Below, in pieces: positions 1 to 7,153 of a stretch of DNA of 59,985 nucleotides. The stretch spans positions 1-59,985 of the forward strand of contig JBKCVM010000019.1 of assembly GCA_046317855.1 (NCBI GenBank), given 5' to 3'. The notes below the pieces were generated by a model that saw only the letters and a program-made list of their open reading frames with translations, ran no database searches and was not told the origin of the DNA. How positions within the stretch are numbered: the stretch's first letter is position 1; each line of letters starts with the position of its first letter. The stretch is from CAIOHW01 sp046317855. GTDB taxonomy: Bacteria; Bdellovibrionota; UBA1018. The translations under genes were made by a program, and so were the position numbers.

Positions 1-969
1 CAAGTCGATACGGCTGTGCTCATTCGAGGTGAAAGCGGAACCGGAAAAGAACTGGTGGCCCAAGCCCTCCACTTCAACAGCCCCAGAAAAGACAATCGCT
101 TTGTCACAGTCAACTGCTCGGCGATCCCTGAGACGCTCATCGAGAGTGAGTTCTTTGGTCATGAAAAAGGAGCATTCACTGGAGCCGATCAGCGAAAAAT
201 CGGAAAATTTCAATATGCGGACGGTGGAACTCTATTCTTAGACGAAATCGGAGACATCTCTGCCGCAATGCAAGTCAAGCTCCTGAGAGCCCTACAGACC
301 AAGTGCTTTACGCCGGTCGGATCCAATCGCGAGATTGAAGTGGATGTTCGCATTGTTGCAGCAACAAACCGTAATCTCGAGGAAATGATCCGCAACGGGC
401 AGTTTCGTGAAGACCTCTTTTATCGGCTCAACGTGCTCCCGATTCAACTGCCGCCACTGAGGGATCGACGGAATGACATCGAACACTTGGTTCGGCACTT
501 TATTGATAAATTCAACCATCAACACAAGAAGCACATTTCAGGTGCGACTGATGAAGCCATGGAATTGCTGCTTGCCCACTCTTGGCCAGGCAATATCCGT
601 GAACTTGAAAATGTGATTGAGCACGCCTTTGTTATCGAAACTGATGATGAGATTCATGCATCCAGCCTGCCCTCTCATTTCAACGCGCATGGACTACCTG
701 ATAGTGGCGCAGGCGAACCCTTACTCGATCCTTCAGATTTCTCAGCCCCCGACGGGGCTCCGCTTTCAATTGAGACGGGCTTTAGGCTCGACATCAACCG
801 CCTGGACTTTCAGGCCAACAAGGAAGAATTTGAACGTCAGTTTCTGATCTCTGCCCTCAAAACCTTCAAGGGCAGAATCAATCAAACAGCACTCCACGCA
901 AACATTCCAAAGAAAACGCTTCTACGAAAACTCGAGAAGTATGGGATCAAGGCCAGAGAATACTCTTAA
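1..969 (+). CDS. Sigma-54-dependent transcriptional activator, 5' end outside window
   Basis: The reading frame is open from the first base, so the start and any N-terminal sensory or receiver domain lie upstream. The 322 visible codons hold an AAA+ sigma-54 activation domain: Walker A GESGTGKE near codons 10-17, the GAFTGA loop that contacts sigma-54 near 57-62, and Walker B GTLFLDEIGD near 76-85. The arginine-rich FREDLFYRLNV segment follows. A complete Fis-type helix-turn-helix (NQTALHANIPKKTLLRKLEKYG) lies at the C-terminus. Such proteins bind upstream of sigma-54 promoters and hydrolyse ATP to open them. The target cannot be told from the window. The gene converges on the PPIase gene, with an 10-base gap that holds a hairpin. 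Confidence 0.93.
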   Translation, partial: QVDTAVLIRGESGTGKELVAQALHFNSPRKDNRFVTVNCSAIPETLIESEFFGHEKGAFTGADQRKIGKFQYADGGTLFLDEIGDISAAMQVKLLRALQTKCFTPVGSNREIEVDVRIVAATNRNLEEMIRNGQFREDLFYRLNVLPIQLPPLRDRRNDIEHLVRHFIDKFNHQHKKHISGATDEAMELLLAHSWPGNIRELENVIEHAFVIETDDEIHASSLPSHFNAHGLPDSGAGEPLLDPSDFSAPDGAPLSIETGFRLDINRLDFQANKEEFERQFLISALKTFKGRINQTALHANIPKKTLLRKLEKYGIKAREYS

Positions 970-988
970 TCGACTGCGATTAGAGCTT
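967..988 (+). terminator. Possible terminator between convergent genes
   Basis: TAATCG (967-972) and CGATTA (977-982) form a 6-bp stem with a four-base loop. A short T-run (cttttct) follows on the plus strand. The hairpin overlaps the stop codons of both convergent genes. The stem is short and the T-run imperfect, so this is a modest candidate. Confidence 0.35.
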
Positions 989-1804
989 TTCTAGCGCCTT
1001 TTCATCCACTTTGATCTCAGCCGCTCCTCGCAACTTGGCAACGTACTGGCCCAGCAGCTGTTGGCGAAGCAAAGCTCGCGCCTTCATTTCGACTTCGGCA
1101 AAGTTCTGTACTCGACCGGGCTTCTTATCCATCACACGGATGATGTGGTATCCGTAAAGCGTCTTGACCGGACCTACAATATCACCCGTAGAAGCTCCAA
1201 ATGCAGCCTTCGTGAATTCTTCTGACAACTGATCGCGGCTAAAGTAACCCAACTCGCCTCGGTTATTTTTTGCCGACAAGTCTCTTGAAAACTGCTCGGC
1301 TAGTTTCTGAAAGTCCGCACCTGGAGCTGAGGCCTTCTTGAGCATTTCGCGAGCCTCGGCATCCGTCTGGACTAGAATGTGCTGAGCTCGAACTTGCTCA
1401 GTACTAAAGAGTAGCTGGTTGCTCTTATAAAATTTTCGAGCCGCGTCTTCACTCACTTTCGAGCCAAGTTGCTGCTCCAGCAAAAGGGCGACCATCTGTT
1501 GGCGCCTAAACGCTTCAACAGCTGCTTTGACTTGCTCGTTTTCGTCCGCCTTCTGCCGTTCCGCCTCTTGGTAGAGAATCTCCTGCTCAATGAGATTGGA
1601 CAGAATCTGGCGCCGATTCGTGCGATCTTTGAGAATATTCCCTTTTTGGCCGTCATTATATTGACTCAACGCCACCTTGAGGTCTTGCTCTGTGAACTGA
1701 CGCTTACCCACCGTGGCCAACACCGCGGCAGCAGCAGCCGGCATGGCAAGGCCGAGCGCTAAAAGAGCTGAAAACTCAGGACGAATTCGTGGCAAAAATT
1801 TCAT
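980..1804 (-). CDS. Periplasmic peptidyl-prolyl isomerase, SurA/PrsA-like parvulin
   Basis: The 274-residue protein starts with a hydrophobic, alanine-rich signal peptide (about residues 1-26). A helical SurA/PrsA-type N domain follows, then a PpiC (rotamase) domain at about 137-235 with motifs such as RAQHILVQT, GELGYFSRDQL and YGYHIIRV. Proteins of this family assist folding of exported or outer-membrane proteins by cis-trans isomerisation at proline and by chaperone action. It is shorter than E. coli SurA and has one parvulin domain instead of two, closer to PpiD/PrsA-like single-domain forms. It sits 12 bases behind the DUF1704 gene, probably in the same transcript. Confidence 0.9.
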   Translation of the reverse strand: MKFLPRIRPEFSALLALGLAMPAAAAAVLATVGKRQFTEQDLKVALSQYNDGQKGNILKDRTNRRQILSNLIEQEILYQEAERQKADENEQVKAAVEAFRRQQMVALLLEQQLGSKVSEDAARKFYKSNQLLFSTEQVRAQHILVQTDAEAREMLKKASAPGADFQKLAEQFSRDLSAKNNRGELGYFSRDQLSEEFTKAAFGASTGDIVGPVKTLYGYHIIRVMDKKPGRVQNFAEVEMKARALLRQQLLGQYVAKLRGAAEIKVDEKALEKL

Positions 1805-1816
1805 TTAGGTTCCCCT

Positions 1817-3109
1817 TCAGACAAACTTCTTGAACAAACGATCGTAATGCTCCTGCACCTTCGAGAGATTCACACTGCTCAAAAAGCTCGAAAAACTCAT
1901 CCAAACTGCAACCCCGTTGAGATCAGCAAACTGCGGAGGAAGAAACACGGGTGCATCCACGATCCCCTCCTGGTGCTTACGATACAGCAACGGAACATCT
2001 TCAACTGAAAGTTTGCCAACAAACAAAAAGGGAATCAACTGCGGCTTCCCGCCTCGAATCGCTGCCCGCATGAAATTGTAGTTTTCAACGAAGCCGCGAC
2101 AGTAAGCGAGATCCTTGGTGAAGGGGGCCCCCCCTTCGATAACCCCACCTCGAAAAACCCGGAGCGCATTGGCCAGGCACTCGTCCTCGGAGTAGCCCTC
2201 GGTCCGATAGAACTCAATCACCTCAAGCAGATTGGCACCCTCTTGGGCTTTCTCGATCCCAATGATTCTGTCATTGATCTGGCGGGCACGTCGCGGGTAG
2301 CTCCTAAAAGTGAAAATCTCCATCAAGACTGCCAGGCCCTCTTGGGTAGAGGAGCAACGAGGCGGGCCCTTAGAAAGCCACCGGGCCACATGCTGATGAT
2401 TGCCGTTTAAGGTGGTGCCGACGTGAACCCAGCCCTCATGGACTTCTAAGATGTCGATATCCCGTCGCGAAAATCGAGAACCATCCTTGATCTTGACCGT
2501 ATCACCTCCGGCCGCAGCATCGGCCAGAATCCCATCCGAGAGCTTGGCTTTCACCCGGTCTGCTCCGAAAACCAAATCAAATCGAGAATTCAATTCGTCC
2601 ACGACGGCGGGGGCCTCGAGTTCTTTAGGGTACTCAGCCCCCAGAGCCGCGTCGTCGATGCCTGAGAGAATCTCGTAGAGTGTACGCCCCAACTCCGAGA
2701 CGGTCCGACTTTCATCAAAGAAACAATCCTTCGGAGAACCGTAGAGTTTCCGGCTGTATTCACCAAATTTCTCAGTTCCGCGGCTTTGCAGGAGTCTCAC
2801 TACATCCCGGTACTGCTCACAGATGCTTACGAGGAGAGCCCCAAGATCATCTTCATTTCCCAGGCTGGATTGAATATCCCCGATGAGATCTTTGAATTCT
2901 TCGAGTTTTTGCTTGGGATCAAACCCAAGCGTGTTCTTTTCAAAAAGCTCGGGCCCTCCAACCGGAAGTGACTTGAACTTGCGTTTTCGTAGCTCGCTTT
3001 CAAAGGAGGGGTCCCACTTAATCGCATCCAGAACACGAATGGGACGCTGAGCCTCGACAATGCGCTGTGAAAGCCGCTTGACCTTCTCTTTGGTAGTGCT
3101 CCAGACCAT
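1817..3109 (-). CDS. DUF1704 / QEGLA-motif putative zinc metallopeptidase (MATCAP-like fold)
   Basis: The 430-residue protein has the two signatures of the DUF1704 family: an HExxxH motif (H224-E225 to H229) followed by GTTLNGNHQ, and the QEGLA motif at about 256-260 with a glutamate at 264. Family members have been labelled flavohemoglobin-expression-modulating proteins. Eukaryotic relatives (MATCAP) are zinc carboxypeptidases acting on tubulin tails, so a metallopeptidase role is plausible, but the bacterial substrate is unknown. No signal peptide is visible, so it is probably cytoplasmic. It is the first gene of a likely two-gene unit with the PPIase and diverges from the small gene at 3172. 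Confidence 0.8.
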   Translation of the reverse strand: MVWSTTKEKVKRLSQRIVEAQRPIRVLDAIKWDPSFESELRKRKFKSLPVGGPELFEKNTLGFDPKQKLEEFKDLIGDIQSSLGNEDDLGALLVSICEQYRDVVRLLQSRGTEKFGEYSRKLYGSPKDCFFDESRTVSELGRTLYEILSGIDDAALGAEYPKELEAPAVVDELNSRFDLVFGADRVKAKLSDGILADAAAGGDTVKIKDGSRFSRRDIDILEVHEGWVHVGTTLNGNHQHVARWLSKGPPRCSSTQEGLAVLMEIFTFRSYPRRARQINDRIIGIEKAQEGANLLEVIEFYRTEGYSEDECLANALRVFRGGVIEGGAPFTKDLAYCRGFVENYNFMRAAIRGGKPQLIPFLFVGKLSVEDVPLLYRKHQEGIVDAPVFLPPQFADLNGVAVWMSFSSFLSSVNLSKVQEHYDRLFKKFV

Positions 3110-3171
3110 GATTGACCCAGTATCTCACGTGGGCCCCGGCCTTGCACTAAGCAGTGCTGGGAGGATTTTTC

Positions 3172-3744
3172 ATGCTGCTGCCTGATAATGCCGCAACAGA
3201 GCTTAAACGGGCCTATAATTCTGTTGTTGAGGCAGGCGTCACTCACCTCTGGAATCACACTCTAGACTCACCTATTCAAGCCCGACACGTTGTTGCGCTC
3301 TATCAAAGGGCCATGACTGATTACCGAACCAACACTCCCGAGAGCCGCTTGAGAGCAGAACGGTGGGCTCGAGCAGCCAAGCATTTGGCGGATGCACTGT
3401 GGCACGAGGCCAAGATCGCCTACCTGAGAGATCGCACTGCAGAACTGCCGTACCTTTCAGACGCTGAGGCAGAATACCACTTACACGATGAGACCGAGGA
3501 TACCGCTCAGGCCCTCTTTGCAGCATGCAGCCTGATCCCTGAGGTCAATGCGGGCCTAGAACTAGAGACTTGGTTAGGCCGGGGACGGCATCACCTCGCT
3601 CAACTCAAAGACCCACATCATCCGATTCACGAGCTGTTACGGGCTGAGCGGATCAAGGCCGCTAACCAGTACGGCCGAGCACTGGAGTGCGCCCTACTCG
3701 CCCTGGAGCCCAGCATGAAAAAACCCGAAAAAAAAGCGGCCTGA
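3172..3744 (+). CDS. Hypothetical helical protein
   Basis: I do not recognise this 190-residue protein. It is predicted almost entirely helical by eye, with no signal peptide or membrane segment, and is rich in Ala, Leu, Glu, Arg and His. It ends in a lysine-rich tail (KKPEKKAA). The ATG at 3172 is preferred over a GTG at 3154 because GGGAGGA lies at 3159-3165, six bases upstream. The C-terminal codons and stop overlap the left arm of the rpsI terminator, so the lysine-rich tail is partly dictated by that hairpin and its A-tract. It diverges from the DUF1704 gene by 62 bases. Confidence 0.75.
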   Translation: MLLPDNAATELKRAYNSVVEAGVTHLWNHTLDSPIQARHVVALYQRAMTDYRTNTPESRLRAERWARAAKHLADALWHEAKIAYLRDRTAELPYLSDAEAEYHLHDETEDTAQALFAACSLIPEVNAGLELETWLGRGRHHLAQLKDPHHPIHELLRAERIKAANQYGRALECALLALEPSMKKPEKKAA

Positions 3745-3763
3745 CGATTTCTCGCCAGGCCGC
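3728..3763 (-). terminator. Rho-independent terminator of rplM-rpsI
   Basis: A perfect 8-bp GC-rich stem pairs GCGGCCTG (3736-3743) with CAGGCCGC (3756-3763) around a 12-base loop. On the minus strand it is followed directly by a run of T (plus-strand A-run 3728-3735). It lies 29 bases past the rpsI stop and inside the end of the convergent gene. Confidence 0.88.
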
Positions 3764-3791
3764 TGGTTGAAACTGAACTTCCAGCCTCCGT

Positions 3792-4190
3792 TTAACGCTT
3801 GGAGTACTGGTAGCGGCGACGAGCGCCTGCCAGACCATATTTCTTACGCTCAACCACGCGGGAGTCGCGGGTAAGAAAGCCGGCCTTCTTGAGCACTCCG
3901 CGAAGCGACGGATCGACACGAATGAGGCCACGTGCAATGCCATGGCGAACTGCGCCGGCCTGACCAGTACTGCCTCCGCCCTTGACGTTCACCTTGATGT
4001 CAAAACGACCCACGGTCTGAGTCATTTCGAGAGCCTGCATGATCATCATGCGAGACGTGGGGCGCGGAAAGTAATTCTCAAATCCGCGTCCATTAATCAG
4101 GATGACACCGGTCTCTCCGGCTCGCTGGCGAATGTACACACGAGCTACTGCAACCTTGCGCTTACCAACAGTCTGGGTCTGCTTTTCCAT
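3792..4190 (-). CDS. rpsI: 30S ribosomal protein S9
   Basis: The 132-residue protein is full length for S9. It has the conserved GGG(S/T)xGQAGAxRHGIARGL core and ends in the typical basic tail YQYSKR, which reaches into the P site of the 30S subunit and touches tRNA. It follows rplM by 13 bases, the standard L13-S9 operon order in bacteria, and is followed by a strong terminator. Confidence 0.98.
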   Translation of the reverse strand: MEKQTQTVGKRKVAVARVYIRQRAGETGVILINGRGFENYFPRPTSRMMIMQALEMTQTVGRFDIKVNVKGGGSTGQAGAVRHGIARGLIRVDPSLRGVLKKAGFLTRDSRVVERKKYGLAGARRRYQYSKR

Positions 4191-4203
4191 GAATCAGTTT
4201 TCC

Positions 4204-4707
4204 TTACTTTGCCTTACGAGCAACATTGGTGCGACGAACCGCTCCAGCTGGGAGTGCCTGCGGGTTCTGTGCAGCATGAGGATGCTCGGTACCTGTAAAA
4301 ATCTTGAGCTTCTTCATCTGGTGACGAGCCAAGCTTGACTTGTTGGTCATGCCCCAGACTGCCTGACGAAGAATCTCTTCTGGATTTCGGGCAAGCATCT
4401 GAGCTGCCGTAGCAGTCTTGAGTCCGCCCACATACCCAGTGTGGCGGCGATAGAGCTTGCCGTCCCACTTATTGCCGGTAAACGCCACCTTGTCAGCGTT
4501 GAGAACCACCACAAAATCACCTGCATCCGCATGGCGGGTATAGGTTGGCTTGTGCTTGCCCGTAATGACACGAGCAATGAGTGTAGAAATTCGACCCACG
4601 ACCTGGTCCTTCGCATCCACCACAAACCACTTGGGAGCGTTGGGACCCTTGGTCTCAAAAAAATGGGGGCCCTGTTGTTTTGCCTGATACGTCTTTCTCT
4701 GCAACAT
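4204..4707 (-). CDS. rplM: 50S ribosomal protein L13
   Basis: The 167-residue protein is somewhat longer than the usual 142-150. The core is typical: KWFVVDAKDQVVGR, the GDFVVVLNADKV strand and the MLARNPEEILRQAVWGM segment. The extra length comes from about 15 residues at the N-terminus and a C-terminal tail rich in Ala, Gln and Arg after the HPHAAQNP motif. L13 is an early-assembling 50S protein. It is the first gene of the rplM-rpsI unit, with a likely promoter in the 66-base gap shared with the divergent speB-like gene. Confidence 0.97.
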   Translation of the reverse strand: MLQRKTYQAKQQGPHFFETKGPNAPKWFVVDAKDQVVGRISTLIARVITGKHKPTYTRHADAGDFVVVLNADKVAFTGNKWDGKLYRRHTGYVGGLKTATAAQMLARNPEEILRQAVWGMTNKSSLARHQMKKLKIFTGTEHPHAAQNPQALPAGAVRRTNVARKAK

Positions 4708-4718
4708 AGGCGGTAGGA

Positions 4719-4745
4719 TCTATAGTTTGACTAAGTTGAAGTCAA
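4719..4745 (-). promoter_or_regulatory. Probable rplM promoter with internal inverted repeat
   Basis: On the minus strand TTGACT (4745-4740) and TATAGA (4724-4719) resemble -35 and -10 boxes with a short 15-base spacer. TTGACT and AGTCAA (4727-4732 and 4740-4745) also form an inverted repeat around a 7-base centre, which could be an operator. The short spacer lowers confidence. Confidence 0.4.
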
Positions 4746-4764
4746 CGCCTTTTTCACCTATGAT
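4737..4764 (+). promoter_or_regulatory. Probable promoter of the agmatinase-family gene
   Basis: TTGAAG (4737-4742), a 16-base spacer and TATGAT (4759-4764, 5 of 6 matches) give a good sigma-70-type promoter. The expected start of transcription near 4771 is only about three bases before the ATG at 4774, so the transcript would be leaderless or nearly so. Confidence 0.5.
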
Positions 4765-4773
4765 CTCGAGCAC

Positions 4774-5754
4774 ATGAGTCGCCCCTCACCCACTCCCCAA
4801 TACTCTCCAAAAAACCCTCTCGTCAGCCCTCGCTTTGGCGATGTGGCGACCTTCAATCGGCTGCCCTATGTCCCTGATTTAAAAGGAAAGGGTGTAGATG
4901 TAGCAATTCTAGGTGTGCCCTTCGATGGAGGCACCACTTATCGCCCTGGGGCCCGCTTTGCACCCCGGGCAGTTCGAGAGGCGTCGGCACTTTGCCGCAA
5001 TTTCAACCCTCAATTGGGCGTCCACGTTTATGAGAAATTAAATGTCGTCGACGGTGGGGACATCTCGGTCAATCCACTGAATATCCACACGACGTTCAAG
5101 AACATTGAAACTCACGTCAGAGCAGCGCACGACGCTGGAGCTCGAACTGTGCTGGTGGGTGGAGACCACTCCATCCTGTTGCCTGAACTCAGAGCCATCA
5201 ATGCCCGTTACGGAAAGCCAATCCTCGTGCAGTTTGACGCGCACACGGATACTGCCGATGCCGCGTGGGGAGAGCGCTATCACCACGGTACGCCGGTTCG
5301 CCGGGCAATCGATGAGGACCTCATCACTGGTGCAGACGTGTTTCAAATCGGAATTCGAGGTCCGCTCACTTCAGCAGATCAAGAGGCGTACTGTCGTCGA
5401 GAAAAAATCAATATTCTTGGAATCGACGATTTTAACGAGCCAAAAAAACGTGAAGCTTTTTTCAGCTCTCTCCGCAACCGTGCACTGTCTAAAAGCAGAG
5501 CAAAATCACGACCCGTGTTCATCACATTTGACGTCGACGGTGTTGACCCGGCATTTGCGCCGGGAACGGGCACTCCCGTAGTGGGCGGAATGACAAGCTT
5601 TGAAGCACTCCACTGTGTTCGTAAACTTAAGGGCCTCCACATCTGCGGAGCAGATGTGGTTGAGATCTCTCCGCCCCATGATCACGCAGACCTGACCTCG
5701 CTCTTAGGAGCGGCTCTCGTTTTTGAGTTCTTGAGCCTGATGGCCTCTCAGTAA
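4774..5754 (+). CDS. speB: Agmatinase/arginase family ureohydrolase
   Basis: The 326-residue protein carries all the manganese-binding signatures of ureohydrolases: GGDHS (129-133), FDAHTD (154-159) and FDVDGVDP with D253 and D255. It also has the GGTTYRPGARFAPRAVR segment seen in agmatinases. The family hydrolyses a guanidino group to urea, most often agmatine to putrescine for polyamine synthesis. Guanidinobutyrase or guanidinopropionase activity is possible and cannot be separated by eye. The gene stands alone on the plus strand. Its stop overlaps the convergent lipoprotein gene by 7 bases. No clear Shine-Dalgarno precedes the ATG, which fits a leaderless message. Confidence 0.85.
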   Translation: MSRPSPTPQYSPKNPLVSPRFGDVATFNRLPYVPDLKGKGVDVAILGVPFDGGTTYRPGARFAPRAVREASALCRNFNPQLGVHVYEKLNVVDGGDISVNPLNIHTTFKNIETHVRAAHDAGARTVLVGGDHSILLPELRAINARYGKPILVQFDAHTDTADAAWGERYHHGTPVRRAIDEDLITGADVFQIGIRGPLTSADQEAYCRREKINILGIDDFNEPKKREAFFSSLRNRALSKSRAKSRPVFITFDVDGVDPAFAPGTGTPVVGGMTSFEALHCVRKLKGLHICGADVVEISPPHDHADLTSLLGAALVFEFLSLMASQ

Positions 5755-7043
5755 AGAGAAGTCCGGAGCAGGTAGCCTGGAATTTCAGTCTTGTTGGTCA
5801 CCCCCAAGGGGGCCGTACCTGAAGAAAGCTCTAAAAACGCCTCGCTCGATGGAAAGACATCGAGCGCATGAATATCTTCCCAGTCAGCGCGGTCATTTTT
5901 TACTCCGCCCGACCCGGTCTCAGTACCCGAGGTGTCCTCGTTAGCCGATGCATCGCCATTTCGGTACTTATCAAGTTCGGCCACTTCATTCCACTCACGC
6001 ACGTAGACTCGGACGCGGGCGTTGACTTCCTCTGCCCGGTCCAGACACAAAAACTCATAATATGGAACGGGAGAGTAGCCCGCACGTGTTGAAAACCCCT
6101 TGGGATAACTTGCCGCACTAGCCAAATTGAGTGTCTTTACATGGTTGGCAGTAAAGGCAGTATTGACCAGAATGGACCCGGACGACCTCGATAGAGCAGT
6201 GTAACCGCGGCTGATACCGGTACCGTCTACGTTAAAATAATTTACGATCGGATACCCATCCTCTGATTTGCTTTGAGTGCGCATGGCTGGCCCCGCCAGG
6301 CAATTTGCACCACTTCCACCCCAACTCGGAAAGCTGGTGACCACCGTATTGGGCGTCACACTTAGATCCGTCACAGTCAGTTGATAAGTGCCGGAGCAGC
6401 AATTAGGTCCGCCACTATCCGAATAGTTGTAGAGACACCGAATGCCGCCGCCGTTTGAATTCACGGCGACTTGCGCGACTGCATCCGGCGTGAGTACACC
6501 GCCCACATACGTTTGAGTAGCCACCGAGGTAATCGTTCCGGCCGCGCTAATCGTGTAGCTCACCACGGAGGGACCAAATCGATCCGCGCCCGCAAGTGCC
6601 GGTTCATAATTCCAAAAATGAAATGGATTCTCAACGAAGTACTCACACATCGATGAAGGCACATTATAAGCAAGAGAAAGTCCATTGAATGCCAGCTCAA
6701 GTTCATCTGCCTCAACCAGACATTCAATCATGGCCGCAGCACTTCCATCAGCATTCGTGATTTTGCATTCGTTCAATCGGTCGGCCACTGGGTTAGTTCC
6801 CAGAGTTGCAGAGGAACGCTGATGAATCAGGTAGTTTCCCTCATCGCAGGTCCCAGAGCCGCTCGATCCCGTAAACGTTCGGCACGCCTTGACCCAAAAG
6901 CCAGCCGAATCGTCCGGATCTCCAATGGACACTCCGGTGCCCTGACTCACAGAGCTCTCAGAAGATCTGGCATTCAATTCGCGACAGGCGGTGCCACTCA
7001 AAATCAACGCGATCATGCATGCTAATAGAACAGGCTGCTTCAT
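5748..7043 (-). CDS. Cysteine-rich lipoprotein of unknown function
   Basis: I do not recognise this 431-residue protein. It begins with a lipoprotein signal peptide ending in the lipobox LSGTAC, so Cys is expected to be lipidated and the protein anchored in the envelope. The mature part is Ser/Thr/Gly-rich and beta-like, with about ten further cysteines including an NCC pair, which suggests disulphide-stabilised extracytoplasmic structure. The ATG at 7043 is chosen over one at 7064 because GAGGAAG precedes it and the upstream ATG lies inside the promoter -10 box. It overlaps the convergent ureohydrolase gene by 7 bases. Confidence 0.8.
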   Translation of the reverse strand: MKQPVLLACMIALILSGTACRELNARSSESSVSQGTGVSIGDPDDSAGFWVKACRTFTGSSGSGTCDEGNYLIHQRSSATLGTNPVADRLNECKITNADGSAAAMIECLVEADELELAFNGLSLAYNVPSSMCEYFVENPFHFWNYEPALAGADRFGPSVVSYTISAAGTITSVATQTYVGGVLTPDAVAQVAVNSNGGGIRCLYNYSDSGGPNCCSGTYQLTVTDLSVTPNTVVTSFPSWGGSGANCLAGPAMRTQSKSEDGYPIVNYFNVDGTGISRGYTALSRSSGSILVNTAFTANHVKTLNLASAASYPKGFSTRAGYSPVPYYEFLCLDRAEEVNARVRVYVREWNEVAELDKYRNGDASANEDTSGTETGSGGVKNDRADWEDIHALDVFPSSEAFLELSSGTAPLGVTNKTEIPGYLLRTSLY

Positions 7044-7062
7044 GCGGTCTTCCTCACCCACC

Positions 7063-7090
7063 ATTATAAGGAGAAAAATTGCTTACCCAA
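7063..7090 (-). promoter_or_regulatory. Probable promoter of the Cys-rich lipoprotein gene
   Basis: On the minus strand a perfect TATAAT (7068-7063) is preceded after 16 bases by TTGGGT (7090-7085). The predicted start of transcription is about 10-15 bases before the ATG at 7043, leaving just enough room for the GAGGAAG ribosome binding site. Confidence 0.6.
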
Positions 7091-7153
7091 AACCGGCAAA
7101 ATCTGCAGCGCTCAGGGCACCGGCAAGAGTGTAGGGTCCCAAGATGTGCAGCT

